DNA of 64,000 nucleotides, taken from Pegoplata infirma. Its lineage: Eukaryota > Arthropoda > Insecta > Diptera > Anthomyiidae. Below, piece after piece: positions 1-10,922 of this stretch. The stretch is from contig OY992540.1 in the NCBI GenBank assembly GCA_963921195.1, positions 22,208,262 to 22,272,261 of the forward strand. The letters are read 5' to 3'. The translations under genes were made by a program, and so were the position numbers. Numbering within the stretch: the stretch's first letter is position 1; each line of letters begins with the position of its first letter. The notes below the pieces were generated by a model. The model searched no databases. It was given only the letters and a program-made list of their open reading frames with translations, and had not been told where the DNA came from.

Positions 1-148
1 ACTTTTTATAAAAGGTACTTTTTATAAAAGGTACTTTTTATAAAAGGTACTTTTTATAAAAGGTACTTTTTATAAAAGGTACTTTTTATAAAAGGTACTT
101 TTTATAAAAGGTACTTTTTATAAAAGGTACTTTTTATAAAAGATACTT
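1..148. repeat. 16-bp tandem array
   Basis: About nine near-perfect head-to-tail copies of ACTTTTTATAAAAGGT run from the first base of the window. The last copy begins to diverge (AAAGATAC) and the array dissolves into poly-A. Most of the unit is self-complementary (CTTTTTATAAAAG), so each unit can form a small hairpin. It abuts the 146-bp array to its right and may be its continuation, because both contain AAAAGTACC/GGTACTTTTT. The left boundary is outside the window. Confidence 0.95.
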
Positions 149-1072
149 TTTAAAAAAAAAAATAATTTTTATAAACGGTACAGAATTTTCAGAAAGTACT
201 TGTTCCAAAATTTTTTATTTCACTAAAGGATCCTACATTCTAAATTTCAAGTTTGAATGACCATTATTTTAGTAAATAAAAAAAAGTACCAAAAGTACAC
301 TTTTTTACCCATTTTACTCCCGTAGAATCTACATTGGCAAAAACCCAGCCGTAGTGAATCTTTTTCCCCGGAAGTGAACCGAAATTCCAAATTTTAAGTT
401 TCTAGTACCATTTTGTCAGGAGATATAAAAAGTACCAGAAGTACAGTTTTTTACCCCCTCAGAATCAACACTGGCAAAAATCCAGCCATAGTGGATCTAT
501 ATTTCGGGAGGTGAACATACAGTCCAAATTTCAAGTCTCTATTACCATTATTTCAGGAGATATAAAAAGTACCAAAAGTACAGATTTTTACCCTTTTTAC
601 CCCCTTAGAACCAACATTGGCAAAAACCCAGCCTTACTGGATCTAAATTCCATAATGTAACCATACAGTCCAAATTTCAAGTCTCTATGACCATTATTTC
701 AGGAGATATAAAAAGTACCAAAAGTACAGTTTTTTACCCTTTTTACCCCCTTATAATCAACACTGGCTAAAATCCGGCCTAAGTGTATCTATGTTCCGGG
801 AGGTGAATATACAGTCCAAATTTCAAGTCTCTCTGACCATTATTTCAGGAGATATAAAAAGTACCAAAAGTACAGTTTTTTACCCTTTTTACCCCCTTAG
901 AATCAACACTGGCAAAAATCCAGCCTTAGTGGATCTATATTCCGGGAGGTGAACCTACAGTCCAAATTTCAAGTCTCTAGCTTCAGCGGTTTGGGCTGGG
1001 CGATGATGAATCAGTCAATAAGTCAGTCAGTCAGTCAGTCAGTCAGTCACATTACTCTTTTATATATATAGA
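149..1072. repeat. 146-bp tandem repeat with TCAG tail
   Basis: The anchor AGTCCAAATTTCAAGTCTCT or a variant recurs at 237, 384, 521, 667, 813 and 959, giving spacings of 147, 137, 146, 146 and 146. Each unit carries GGAGATATAAAAAGTACC, TTTTTACCC and CAGCCTTAGTGGATCTA. The array ends in GCTTCAGCGGTTTGGGCTGG, a TCAG tetranucleotide run at about 1,020-1,049, and TTTTATATATATAGATT. The same terminal module, diverged, is found at 31,790-31,880, so this looks like one end of an interspersed element whose body is tandemly amplified. I cannot assign a class. Confidence 0.85.
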
Positions 1073-1108
1073 TTGGATAGTTCTTACGAGTGTACTGATC
1101 ATTTCATA

Positions 1109-1965
1109 CACTCAAAATAATACGTTCGTAGATTTACTAATTTTTTTTTGCTAATGCTGGTTAGCTAACTTTTAGCAAATTTTTAGTTGAGATTGGCATG
1201 TTAGCAAAAATATCTTGTAAACTTCATTTAGCGCATTAGAAATTTTAAACAAAATTTAAACTAATTTTTTTTGCTAAATTTAAATTTGAGTTGACCAAAT
1301 TTTTACAAGCTTTTTTGCTAATATTAGCAAAAATAAATGGTAAATTTTTTTTTTATTTTCAGAAAACTTAAAATGGCGATATCTCGGAAACTAAGCCAGA
1401 TAGAGCAAAACGGAGGCTATTTTTGGTTCTCGAGCTATATTTCATAGTATCGCCGATCCTCTTCACATGTGTGGACCCTAATGGGTCCTAACTTTGGATC
1501 CAAAATAGTTAGCATTCCCGAAAATTTTAAAATGCTCATATCTCGGTAAATATTGCCGACACAACAAAAAGTCCAAAAGCTCTCAAGACGTAGAACAAGA
1601 CCGCAAAATAATCAAAAGCTCTCCGAGTAATATTTTTTAAGTTTTGAAATTCTCAAAACCCCGGTGGTCCCCTAAAATCATGTATCTCAAAAACTAAGCA
1701 AGGTAGAGCGAAACGGACACAAATTTTGGATCAAAAACTATGACGATTTTTAAGGAACCCAACTAGGTCTAGGCATCGGGGTCTGGACCTATCGAGTCCG
1801 AACCCAATGGGGCCCTCAAATGTGTATGAACTAAGTTTAAATAAAAATAATTTCAGTTAACTTATTTTTAGCAAAACGGTTTTGCTAACTTTACCAAAAA
1901 AATTGTGGGTTCAAAATCAGCAAATTTTCTTGTAGGTTTACAAGCTTTTTTGCTAACTTTACAAG
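1109..1965 (+). mobile_element. Family E inverted-repeat element, copy 1
   Basis: It begins TA-CACTCAAAATAATACG and closely matches the copy at 10,923-11,785. Shared blocks include TTAGCAAATTTTTAGTTGAG, AAACTAAGCCAGATAGAGC, a stretch with TGGACCCTAATGGGTCC, and TTTTGCTAACTTTACC. No protein is encoded. The right terminal repeat is missing, and the sequence runs into another repeat at about 1,966. Long imperfect inverted arms of TTTGCTAA motifs suggest a foldback structure. Class is inferred as TA-inserting (Tc1/mariner type) from other copies. Confidence 0.7.
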
Positions 1966-2060
1966 AATATTAGTAATATTCTTGAGCTGATATTAAAGAC
2001 TGGCGCTCTCTAGGAGCCAGTAGAAGAACTAAATTTGTTTTATCTCTATATTATAAAGTC
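1966..2060 (+). repeat. Repeat shared in inverse at 13.8 kb
   Basis: The stretch with TATTCTTGAGCTGATATTAA, an AGGAGCCAGTAGAAGAA block, then TTTATCTCTATATTATAAAG matches the reverse complement of 13,795-13,925. It directly follows the truncated right end of family E copy 1. No coding content. Confidence 0.7.
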
Positions 2061-2940
2061 TCTGGTGATCGTTTACAATAAACTAACAAAAATGCGTTAA
2101 ATGAACTTAAAACAATACAAGAATAAAAAAAAAGAAATAAAATAAATTGAATAAAATAAATAAATACTACAAATAAATAGAATAAAAATATGAAATAGAA
2201 CATTTTTATGATTTTGCGCTATGAACAACTGAAAATGGTAATTTATCAATATTTTCACAAAAAATTTGCACTTTCACAAGGCCAAAGCTGCCTGAAGGAG
2301 GGTTCTAATGCTTTTGCGATGTACTAGAGAGTTCTTAACTATTGTCTTGGCTACAATTTTTGTCTTAGTATTGGATTGAAAATCTCAATGGTTTGGCTGT
2401 TATAGGCCAAAATATCCAAAAAAAAATTACAAAAAGTGGTGAATTTTCTACATTTTCGACTTTTTGACCATGAAAACGAAGTATTTTCTAAGTAATATGT
2501 TCAGAGAAATTGTAGCCCGAGACAATAGCTACAACTTTACTTTTGAAAATAAGTCAAAATTTCAAATAGTTTACGAAATATGAGCCCAAGAAAATTTGCA
2601 AATTTTCCAAAAAAAATAAAGTCTGAGAAAAAACTTCAAGTCAAAATCGGGAGGCTCGATTTTCACCGTAGACGTATGGTCTAGTTGACTTTTTTGCTCA
2701 GTACAATCCCAAGAATCAGAAACGCGAAGCGCCCATTAAGATTTTTTTCCTTCCTTACTAATCGCCCCACCCTAATGTATATAACAAAAAATGTTGAGTC
2801 TTTACATATACACATTAGCAAACGTTTAACGTCATCTAACTAAGTAGTGGTGCGAGATTTTCATTTATAGATAGGTGAACTGGACAATAAATACTATAGC
2901 AGAATTTATTTTTTTTACTGTTTTTTTTAATTTTTTTAAT
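2061..2940. other. Non-coding, no gene seen
   Basis: AT-rich sequence with no open frame of interest and no clear terminal repeats. A stretch at about 2,270-2,700 is a little less AT-rich and resembles repeat-internal sequence, but I could not match it elsewhere in the window. Confidence 0.5.
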
Positions 2941-2977
2941 ATATTTATTCAAAAGTTTTATTTATTTTAATATTATT

Positions 2978-3192
2978 TTAATTATTTAAAAAAAAACATT
3001 TGAAAGGCATATTGATGACACTTTTTGATGATATGATGAAATGTGTCATCACTTGTTTTTTCAATTTCGATGACATGTTTCATAAAATTGAAGAAGAGCT
3101 TCATTAATATGAAGAAATTTGTCATCAAAATTGATGACAGCCAGTGATGAAACCGTATCATCAATATGATGAAGCATTTTTCTTTGAGTGTG
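2978..3192. repeat. GATGA-rich inverted repeat
   Basis: The segment is dominated by ATGATGA/TCATCA motifs in both orientations (ATTGATGACAC, GTGTCATCAC, TTGTCATCAAAATTGATGAC), so it folds on itself. It ends in TTTCTTTGAGTGT, which resembles the CACTCAAA terminus of the TA-flanked MITEs seen elsewhere. The left end is not clear. The open frame on the minus strand here is fortuitous. Confidence 0.5.
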
Positions 3193-3329
3193 GGCTAAGG
3201 AGGAGTGGTCAAATATTGGAAAAATGGTAAAATTTGTGTCGAGTTACCTTGTTTAAATATTTATCAAATTAAAACGGAATGTACCACAAGAAAAAGTCAT
3301 TTTACTACAGAAATAATGCATTTGTGAAA

Positions 3330-3880
3330 TTTTTGTAATAGAAAAGGTCTCAGATTTTTAGTTTTGTTTCGTATAGAAAAAGTTTTTGATTTTGAGATAT
3401 TTTTACCAATGAAAAAGTCTTAGATTCTGAGACCTCCTTCCTATTGAAAAGTTTCAGATTCTGAGACTTTTTGCCTATAGAAAAAGTCTAAAAATCTAAC
3501 AATAAGACCTTTTTGATATGTAAAAAGACTCAGTTTCTGAGACTTTGTTCCAATAGAATAAGTTTCAACTTCTGAGACTTTTTATCAACAGAAAAAAGTA
3601 TAAGATTATGAGCCTTTTTTCCTTTCAAAAAAGTCTCAGATTCTGAGAGCTTTTCCTATAGTTTTTCCCAAATTCTGAGACTTGTTTCTACATAAAGCGT
3701 TTTAGATTCTGAGAAGTCTCAGATTCTGAGACATTTTTCCTTTACAAATTCTGAAACATTTTTCCTATAGAAAAAGTCTCAGATTCTGAGATCGTTTACT
3801 ATACAAAAAAGTCTTAAATTCTGAGACATTTGTTCTATAGAAAAAGTCTCAGATTTTTCACAAAGAAAAAATGTCAAATC
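3330..3880. repeat. Tandem array of TCTCAGATTCTGAGA palindromes
   Basis: Roughly a dozen degenerate units alternate a palindromic core (CTCAGATTCTGAGA) with a linker like CTTTTTCCTATAGAAAAAGT, which is itself nearly palindromic. Unit spacing is about 35-45 bases and drifts. Intact cores are easiest to see at about 3,435, 3,640 and 3,780. No coding content. Confidence 0.85.
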
Positions 3881-3940
3881 CTGAAACATCATCATTTTCG
3901 GCTTTTTGTAATATAGTTCCCAAATTCTAAAAAAAACACA

Positions 3941-4690
3941 AGTAAGAAAGTTATAGTCGGTTAATAGCGACCATATGATACCCTACACCAGTGTTTCTCG
4001 GAAAATGGGTCCCAAGTCCAAACATAGACCGATTGTATATGTCTTTTGTTAGATCTTTATTTAGTGTAGAAAACACACACACTGATCAAATTTTAGTGGA
4101 ATTTGTTTATTTTTTTTTTGTCAATAGACCAGTTTAACTGAATATCGGTCGAAATTTTTATACGGAGGACTAAGTCCAAAAATGGTCCAATTATATTCCT
4201 ATTTGATTAGGTTGCTAAAGTATACGTTTAACACCTAAAAATAAAATTTTTAGCAAATATTTTAATTTTTGTGAATTTTGAGGGAATTATGTGAATATCA
4301 AGAAGGAGGTTTCTATGGGTACTACCAGAAGGACTGATCAGATTCCTTTGAAATTTGGAATGGTGATTTGCGCATACAAACTTTGATTACCTGTTGAATT
4401 TCAAAGCGATATCTATTACAATACGGTTATTAGAGTCATTTAAGCCGAATCCCAAAGGGGCGTTTGTTTGGGGGTTAGGTCTTAACATGGACCGATTTTC
4501 TCCAATTGCAATAGGCTCCGTCCTTGGGCCAAAAAGTGCTTAAGTTTTAAATTTCAAGTCAATTCATTGAAAATTGTGACCTGTATCGTGCTTAAACCGA
4601 TAGATGGACAGACGGACGGACGGGCAGACGGACGGACATCGCTAAATCGACTCAAAAAGTAATTCTAAGTCGATCGGTATGCTTTTATTT
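3941..4690 (+). mobile_element. Dipteran TACCCT/ACAAGT-type repeat
   Basis: It starts ACAAGTAAGAAAGTTATAG, then GGTTAATAGCGACCATATGA and TACCCTACACCAGTGT. It ends after a GACGGACGG-rich run (4,606-4,635) and TCTAAGTCGATCGGTATGC. Copies of this kind of repeat are at 8,962, 45,172, 52,070 and 59,215. I recognise this end structure from fly genomes, but its class is not something I can establish here. No transposase or RT is encoded. Confidence 0.6.
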
Positions 4691-5197
4691 TCTGAAAAAT
4701 TAATTAGTCTAAAAGTGGGAAGGCAAGGGAAGGGAAAATTTTCCCCCAGACCAAAATTCAAAAAAAGAGGAAAAAAGAAAACGAAGAAAAAATTACAAGG
4801 AAATTTTTTAATAAATTTTTAAAAGAAAAAAATCTTGAAATCCGAAAATTTTTTAAAGAAAAAAAAAATTAACATTTTTAAAGGAAAAATCTAAAAATTT
4901 TTATAGAAAAATTCTAAAAACTTTTTTAAGAAAATATGACTTAATCTGAAAATATTCTGTGAAAAAATATCTGTAAATCTCAAAGTTCTTATTATTAGAA
5001 AAAATTACTTAGAAGATGCTGGTTTTGTATAGAAAAATGTTACAGCGATTAATTTTTTTGGATCTGTTTAGTTAAATGCAACTTGCTCTCAATTTTTTCA
5101 GATTTTTATACCATGTTGGTGTTGAGTAATCAATTTTTTAAAATGGCGATTTTTTCAAAAAAATTAAAAAATTCTAAACATAGAGTGTTTAACTAAA
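4691..5197. other. AT-rich low-complexity spacer
   Basis: Mostly runs of AAAAAATTTT with GAAAAA motifs. Nothing gene-like is visible. Confidence 0.6.
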
Positions 5198-6439
5198 CAC
5201 GGTGAGCCTCAGCGATGTTTAGGTTGAACTTTAGTGTCGACGAAAAGTGTAAACGCAGTAACAGTAATTTTGCAATTTCGCGGGAAATTGATCTTCTACA
5301 CCCAAAAAAAAACGTGGGTATTCAATACTAAAAATTTAACTAAATTTTAGTCCAAAAGGACCTAGTGCAGAAATTGGTAACCAATACTAAAATTTTTTAC
5401 TAAAATTATTGAAAACCAGTAAAAATTACTAATTTTAGTACTTTGAAAATACTAAAACTAGTAAATTATTAGTAGATTTTGGTACAAAATCACTTACTAA
5501 ACCTTTTACTGTAGAATTTTTTTGAGTGTACAATTTTTATGCTTGCAGTTTTGTCAACTTTAATAACCTCGAATTTAAGCTGCATACCACATTTTTGTCA
5601 TTTATTGAAGTTAATGTTTTTGCAGACCAAAAATAACACAAAGTAATGAATAAATAGTAGTTTAGCGAGTTTTTTAGCGATATCTCGAAGAATTGAGCAG
5701 CTAGAATTTAAATGTTAACAGCCTTATCACCATTAATCAATAGCAAATCAAGCTGCATTTCGTGTTTTTCAACAATGTTAATGAAACTTATTTTATTAAT
5801 CAAAACAAGAAATATCCCCAAAAAGCTGTTTTTCGCTATTTCTCGCGAAAGTGAGCAGCTATAATTTTTTTGTGGGCAGTTTTAATTTCGTCCAACATGC
5901 TCAAATCAAACTGCATGCCACTTTTTTTTATTATTTCTAAAGAACCGGTTTTAATATATAAATAAATAATAAACAAAAAAATTATATAATTACGCGATAT
6001 CTCGCGAAATTTAACACCTACAATTTCGATGTCAACAGCTGTGTGATCTTTGATCAAGCACAAGTAAAACTGCATACCATGTTTTTACGAAATTTTAAGG
6101 AAACCTATCAAAAGATAAAAAACGAAAACAAAAACAGCAAGAAATTAATTTCGCGATTTCTCTCGAACTAAAGAAGATAGGATTTTGTTGTTTACTGTTC
6201 TGTGACCTTTAAGTAAGTGCAATTAAAACTGCATACTCAGTTTTTGAAAATATTTAAAAAACTTCGATGTCAAAATTTAAAAAATACAATAACACTGATT
6301 TCGCGTTACCTCGCAAATGCGAGCAGCTACGATTTCGCTGTTAACAGTTTAGTGACATTGAATCTTGTAAAAATCGAACTGCACCTACACTTTTCGTCGA
6401 CACTAAAGTTCAACCTTAACATAGCTGAGGCTCACCGTG
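5198..6439. mobile_element. TIR element with internal 159-bp satellite units
   Basis: Both ends start CACGGTGAGCCTCAGC. The terminal inverted repeats are about 54 bases with two mismatches and continue through CTTTAGTGTCGACGAAAAG. Between them, a unit marked by AA(A/G)CTGCAT recurs at 5,580, 5,753, 5,911, 6,070, 6,229 and 6,379 (spacing 173, 158, 159, 159, 150). Each unit also contains a TCGCGAAA...GAGCAGCTA block. No transposase is present. I could not find a convincing target duplication (flanks CTAAA and TCAAA). The first unit is split by the MITE at 5,299. Confidence 0.8.
5299..5528 (+). mobile_element. 230-bp TA-flanked MITE, copy 1
   Basis: It is bounded by TA dinucleotides (5,297-5,298 and 5,529-5,530). 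The ends are CACCCAAAAAAAAACGTGGG and, on the other strand, CACTCAAAAAAATTCTACAG. Internally it is rich in TTTAGTA/TACTAAA. The reverse complement of the whole element recurs at 29,333-29,562, also 230 bp and also TA-flanked. It is non-autonomous and consistent with Tc1/mariner mobilisation. It is nested inside the satellite-bearing TIR element. Confidence 0.9.
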
Positions 6440-7610
6440 TCAAAAGAAAAAAAAAATTTCCGGCAATCGACGAAAGTCGAAAACTGTAATAATTCGTGTC
6501 ACCCTAATACTCATACCATACAGTATTTAAAATATTTAACCCTGTGAGGAGCAATAGAATTTTTTTAAGGAATCATGGATGGTTTTTTGCACGAAATGTG
6601 AAATATCAACCAAAATTAAATTTAAGCGTTTTTTCAGAATGATCCTTTATTTCAAATGTTCAGAAAGTTTTTTTCGACACATGTCAGTAAAAGATATAAA
6701 AGCTTTTTGAGGACAAAAGTCCTTGGAAATTTTCAGCAATATATTTAAGATTCAAAGGTTTCCATAATTCGCCTTATTTTTCGCGGCACTTTTTTAAAGG
6801 TTTTACGCCCTTAAAACAATTTATTGTAAATGATGCCCTCACAAGGGTTAATAAATTTTTACACATACTTAAAAATGTTCATATATGTAATGCGCACTTT
6901 ATTGAAGTACTTCTCGTTCAAAAGAGGTTTTTATACATAATGATGTTTAGCCTAAAGACTGTTTTATCATAATGCATGTGTTTTGTAACAACAAATACAA
7001 AATTTTTAACTGACGCCCTGCAGTTACATCCCCAGTTTTTTTTTCAATTGAATACAAAAAAACATTTTTGATTTCTATTTCGATGTTTTAGCACAAATGA
7101 TCTATACTTTTGTACTTTATTGATGATAAATATGTACTATCCCCTTATAAAAATGCTATAAATTTATAAAAGTTGTTTGTGTTTTCTAATACTACCTACT
7201 TACATAGTAGTATAATGTGTTTGCTAAACATGACTTTGTTTCAAATTCTAATTTGGCATTTTTATTCCCGTTTATCCCCTAAGGCTGGGTTTAGTATGTG
7301 AAACGGTGAAAAACAAAAAGCAAATTTATGTAACATGGAGTCGATATTGTTTGTTTTTATCTACTATTAATGTGAATAAGTGAATCTTCTTAAGTACTTA
7401 TGATGGGAAAATCTTCTTAAAAAATTTATTCATTTTGTATTTACAAAAGGGATGAGAAATAAGTTTTTACCTTTATGTCACTTTCAAATTAAATTTATTG
7501 CAAGGATGCCATTTAAGGTGAGTTTACATTATAATATGGACAAGGAGTCATGGTTGTGTTCTTTTTGAACGATCACAAACGATATATAGTACTTTTACTG
7601 TTCTGTTTGC
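6440..7610. other. Non-coding spacer
   Basis: AT-rich sequence without recognisable coding potential or terminal repeats. Confidence 0.5.
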
Positions 7611-7624
7611 GCACTTTTGACACT

Positions 7625-8012
7625 TTTTTTTTTAACTTAAAATGACTATATCTCAAAAACTAAGCAAGATGGAGCAAAACGGAAAAAAAATTGTTTTTTA
7701 AATCGCCATAGTATTGCTGGCCCTCTTCACATATGTGGACACCTATGGGTCCTAAATTTGAATTTAAAAAAGTTAGCATTCCGGAAAATTTAAAAATGCG
7801 CATATCTCGCTAAATACTACAGATACGACGAAAAGTCTAAAAGTGTTTTTGTAGCTACTACCTTGTAGTACACGACCGCTTTTAGACATTTTGTCGTGTC
7901 GGCAGTATTTAGCGAGATATGTGCATTTTTAAATTTTCCGGAATGATAACTTTTTAGATTCAAAATTAGGACCCATAAAGGTCCATATATGCACAAACTC
8001 AGCACAAACTCA
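7625..8012. mobile_element. Family E-related palindromic fragment
   Basis: It contains the family E core (TCAAAAACTAAGCAAGATGG, ATGTGGACACCTATGGGTCC, AAATGCGCATATCTCGCTAA). The block at 7,745-7,835 recurs inverted at 7,885-7,985, forming a hairpin of about 90-base arms around GTAGCTACTACCTTGTAG. The TA-type termini of full copies are absent, so it is a fragment or a distinct relative. Confidence 0.7.
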
Positions 8013-8560
8013 TTATACCCTGTACCACAGAGTGGTGTAGGGTATAAACAGCTGATCAGAGCGACACGAATTTATTTTGTGATTTTTTTAGACTTTTTAT
8101 ACGAAGGTTAGGTTATATAAGTATACAATTATTATTATAAGTATACAATTAGTAAAATTTTGTGTGAGAAAACGGAAATCTGTAAACAAAAAAAATGTAA
8201 AAGTGTATTTTTCTTACTTGTTTTGTGTCTTTTTGTTTTTTTCGTTGTCTTATGTATTAAAATATAAGGATATACTTACAATTAGTAAAATTTTGTGTGA
8301 GAAAACGGAGTGAAATCCGTAAACAAAAAAATGTGAAAGTGTATTTTTCTTACTTGTTTTGTTTTTTTTTCAGACTTTTTATACGAAATTTAAAATTAAA
8401 CGCCAATTATTAATTTTTAATTAATTATACTAAAATCTGCGCTATTTTTTATATTGTTTCGTAGTTTTACTAATGTACTAATTTAAGGCTGGAGTAAAAT
8501 TTTGGGTGAGAAAACTAAATGAAAACCATAAAAATATGTTAAAGTGTATTTTTCTACCAT
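8013..8560. repeat. TATACCCTG hairpin and three ~140-200-bp units
   Basis: TATACCCTGTACCACAGAG followed by TGGTGTAGGGTATA forms a hairpin at 8,015-8,046. To its right, TAGTAAAATTTTGTGTGAGA and following AAACGG...GTGTATTTTTCTTACTTG recur at about 8,150, 8,284 and (diverged) 8,490. These look like partial copies of the dipteran TACCCT-type repeat ends. Confidence 0.6.
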
Positions 8561-8961
8561 GTGTAATACATGTGACTCCCCAAAAATTGTTATAATTGAA
8601 CATTTTCATTAATTTCAATTTAAGGGTGCAATTTTTCTTCAATTACCCACTGTTATTCCTCATTTAGTCAATGAATATTTTCATTCATTTCATGAAAAAC
8701 TTCATAGGACATTTCAAATAAGTGCTAAGAATATTATCACTATTTCCATGTCAGTTTACATTAAAAGAAGCTTTAATGACACAAGTTTCATTCATCTAAT
8801 GAAACCTGTCTTTGGTTGGAAACTTTAGTCATTTTCTATCAAGCTTATATCAAGTTTCATTATCTTCACAAGCTTTTTTTTAAGAGTTGTACACAGTGAT
8901 TCAAGAAGATTTTTAAAATCAGCAAAATTAAGAAATAAACCAGTAAAATTAAAAAAAAAAA
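8561..8961. other. Non-coding, TTTCATT-rich
   Basis: AT-rich sequence with many TTTCATT/AATGAAA motifs in both orientations, reminiscent of the inverted repeat at 2,978. The ends are not resolved and no gene is seen. Confidence 0.4.
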
Positions 8962-10345
8962 AACAAGTGAGAGTGTTACATTCGGCTGTGCCGAATCTTT
9001 GATACCCTCCAACATATTAAAAGATATAAAAAAAAAATCAGAGTTTTTTGGGGATACTAATTTGTTATGCTTTTTGAACTTTAGTAATACCATTTACTTA
9101 TAATTTTTATGATTTTTTTAAATCCACGCCCACAAAAGAGGGCGGGCCAAAAAAAAAACAAAATTTTGTAGCCTCCGAGGTCTAAGTGCAGGACTTTGAA
9201 CACATTCTGACGTAAAAGAGTTTAATTTGTTTAACAAAAATGCAAAAAAAGCTGTGAAAAATTGCGTTTTTTGAGACGTTTTATTAGTTCTTTAAGGGGG
9301 AACTTTTTTGCCCCTGATCCGATTTTACCCATTTCCAAACTCAGCCGGCTTATAACCATAAGACTTATTCGTATTAATTTTGAGGCTTATGACCATAAGA
9401 CCATAAGAGCCGGCTTATGACCATAAGACTTATTCGTATTAATTTTGAGGAGTCTAGCTCTTTTATTTTGGACTGAATCGTGTTTAATACAGACGGATTC
9501 ATAGAATGTCTTAGAATCGATCATAGATCAATAACACCGCTCTACAAATCTGAGGTTTGTCGCTGCGTTTTGGATGAAACCAATAAAAGTTGATAGGGTT
9601 TGGTGCCCCGATTCCAAAACGGTCACTCAAATTTTTCTATCACGTTACAATTTTGAGAAAATCGCGGTTAAAGTGTCAAAAAATGCCCATTTTGACCATT
9701 TTTGAATTCCTATAAAATAAGATCCTGACATGCAAATGACTTGGTATCAAGCTCATTCGAAAGTGTGTAATTTTCTCTTTCAGACAAGATCAAATCTTCT
9801 TGGAATTTAATTTTCTAAAGTGGTAAAAAAATCATTAGCCACAAGTGCTTTAAATCTAAAATTTAAGTATGAATTTGTATGGAAATTTGTTAAAAAACAC
9901 TGTGTAAATAAACTAAATATTGAAAAAATGGAAGGTTTTTTGCTAATGATTTTTTTACCATTTTAGAAAATTAAATTTTTAGAACATCTTATCTTGTCTT
10001 TAAGAGAAAATTACAGGCTTTCGAATGAGCTTGATACCAAGTCATTTGCATGTCAGGATTTTATTTTATAAGCTTTTAAAAAGGGTCAAAAATGCCCTTT
10101 TTCGGCACTTTAACCACGAATTACTCAAAATCCTGACGTGATAGACAAATTTGGGCTCCGGATTTGGAATCAGCGCAACAGACACTATCTAAATCACCAA
10201 ACAGAATCCAATACGCATTTTCTTGTTGAGCTGTGTAATATATATACTTTATGGGGTCCCCGACTTATATTTTTATGCGTTACAAACGGAATGACAAAGT
10301 GAGTTTACCTCCCATACTGTGGTTGGAGAGTACAAAAAGTTGAGA
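8962..10345 (+). mobile_element. Dipteran repeat split by a palindromic element
   Basis: The left part runs ACAAGTGAGAGTGTTACATT, then CCGAATCTTTGATACCCTCC. It continues through a GGTCTAAGTG region and GTCTTAGAATCGATCATAGA. After the insertion at 9,535-10,235 it resumes TAATATATATACTTTATGG and ends in TACTGTGGTTGGAGAGTAC. The uninterrupted version is visible at 52,070-52,575. A duplicated CCGGCTTATGACCATAAGAC block lies near 9,345-9,435. Confidence 0.75.
9535..10235 (+). mobile_element. 701-bp palindromic DNA element, copy A
   Basis: Its ends are CACCGCTCTACAAATCTGAG and the complement of CACAGCTCAACAAGAAAATG. Most of the element is one imperfect palindrome: a left arm with CTTGGTATCAAGCTCATTCG is matched by a right arm with CGAATGAGCTTGATACCAAG. 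A 3-bp direct repeat, TAA, flanks it (9,532-9,534 and 10,236-10,238). The sister copy at 56,908-57,608 is exactly the same length. It is non-autonomous. The 3-bp duplication fits PIF/Harbinger but does not prove it. Confidence 0.88.
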
Positions 10346-10920
10346 AAAAAAAAATATTTTTTTCTTGAACTCTTCTTTGTCAGAGCATTAGTTTGGCTTT
10401 GGAAAAATTTTCTTAATGTATTCTTAATACCAATAGACATTTTTCCATTTTAACTGAAAAAATTAAAAAGTTGATAAAAAAAACAATTTCGCCAAAATAT
10501 TATTATTTATTATCTCTCACCAAATAAATTTCGTGTTAAAAAAAAATTTAATATTTGAAGGTGTTTTGTTGATTATAATTTTCCCAAAAAAAATACAAAA
10601 CAAAAAAACAATCAAAATGACAGTTGCTATTTATTTTCCAATTTTCATGCAATAACTTTTCAAATATCCATAAAAAAAATAATTCTACCACACGAATACT
10701 AAAGACGAGGGTAGACTTTCAAGGCTAATTTTTTTGGCGTTGTTTGTTTCAAGTTGTCAGTGGTTTGTGGAATACTTCAACTGACAAACAATTTCCAAAA
10801 TGCAAAAAAAAAAGTTTAAATAACACAACTGTCAGGAGGTTTAAATTATACTTCAATCAATTGCGAAAAAAATATATAACGCATTTACATGCATTTTGTT
10901 GCAGTGCAGGAAAAAATTAG
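10346..10920. other. Non-coding spacer
   Basis: A-rich sequence with no recognisable gene or terminal repeats. Confidence 0.5.
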
Positions 10921-10922
10921 TA

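Noticed and set aside
1..148. CRISPR-like short direct repeats
   Set aside because: The 16-bp units are contiguous with no spacers, and the sequence is clearly eukaryotic.
5198..6439. A second Transib/RSS element, because it starts CACGGTG
   Set aside because: No 5-bp duplication (CTAAA against TCAAA) and no nonamer at either 12 or 23 bases from the heptamer, so I leave its class open.
7019..7260. Possible small unique gene in the 6.4-7.6 kb spacer
   Set aside because: No frame of useful length, no splice-like signals, base composition as in the surroundings.
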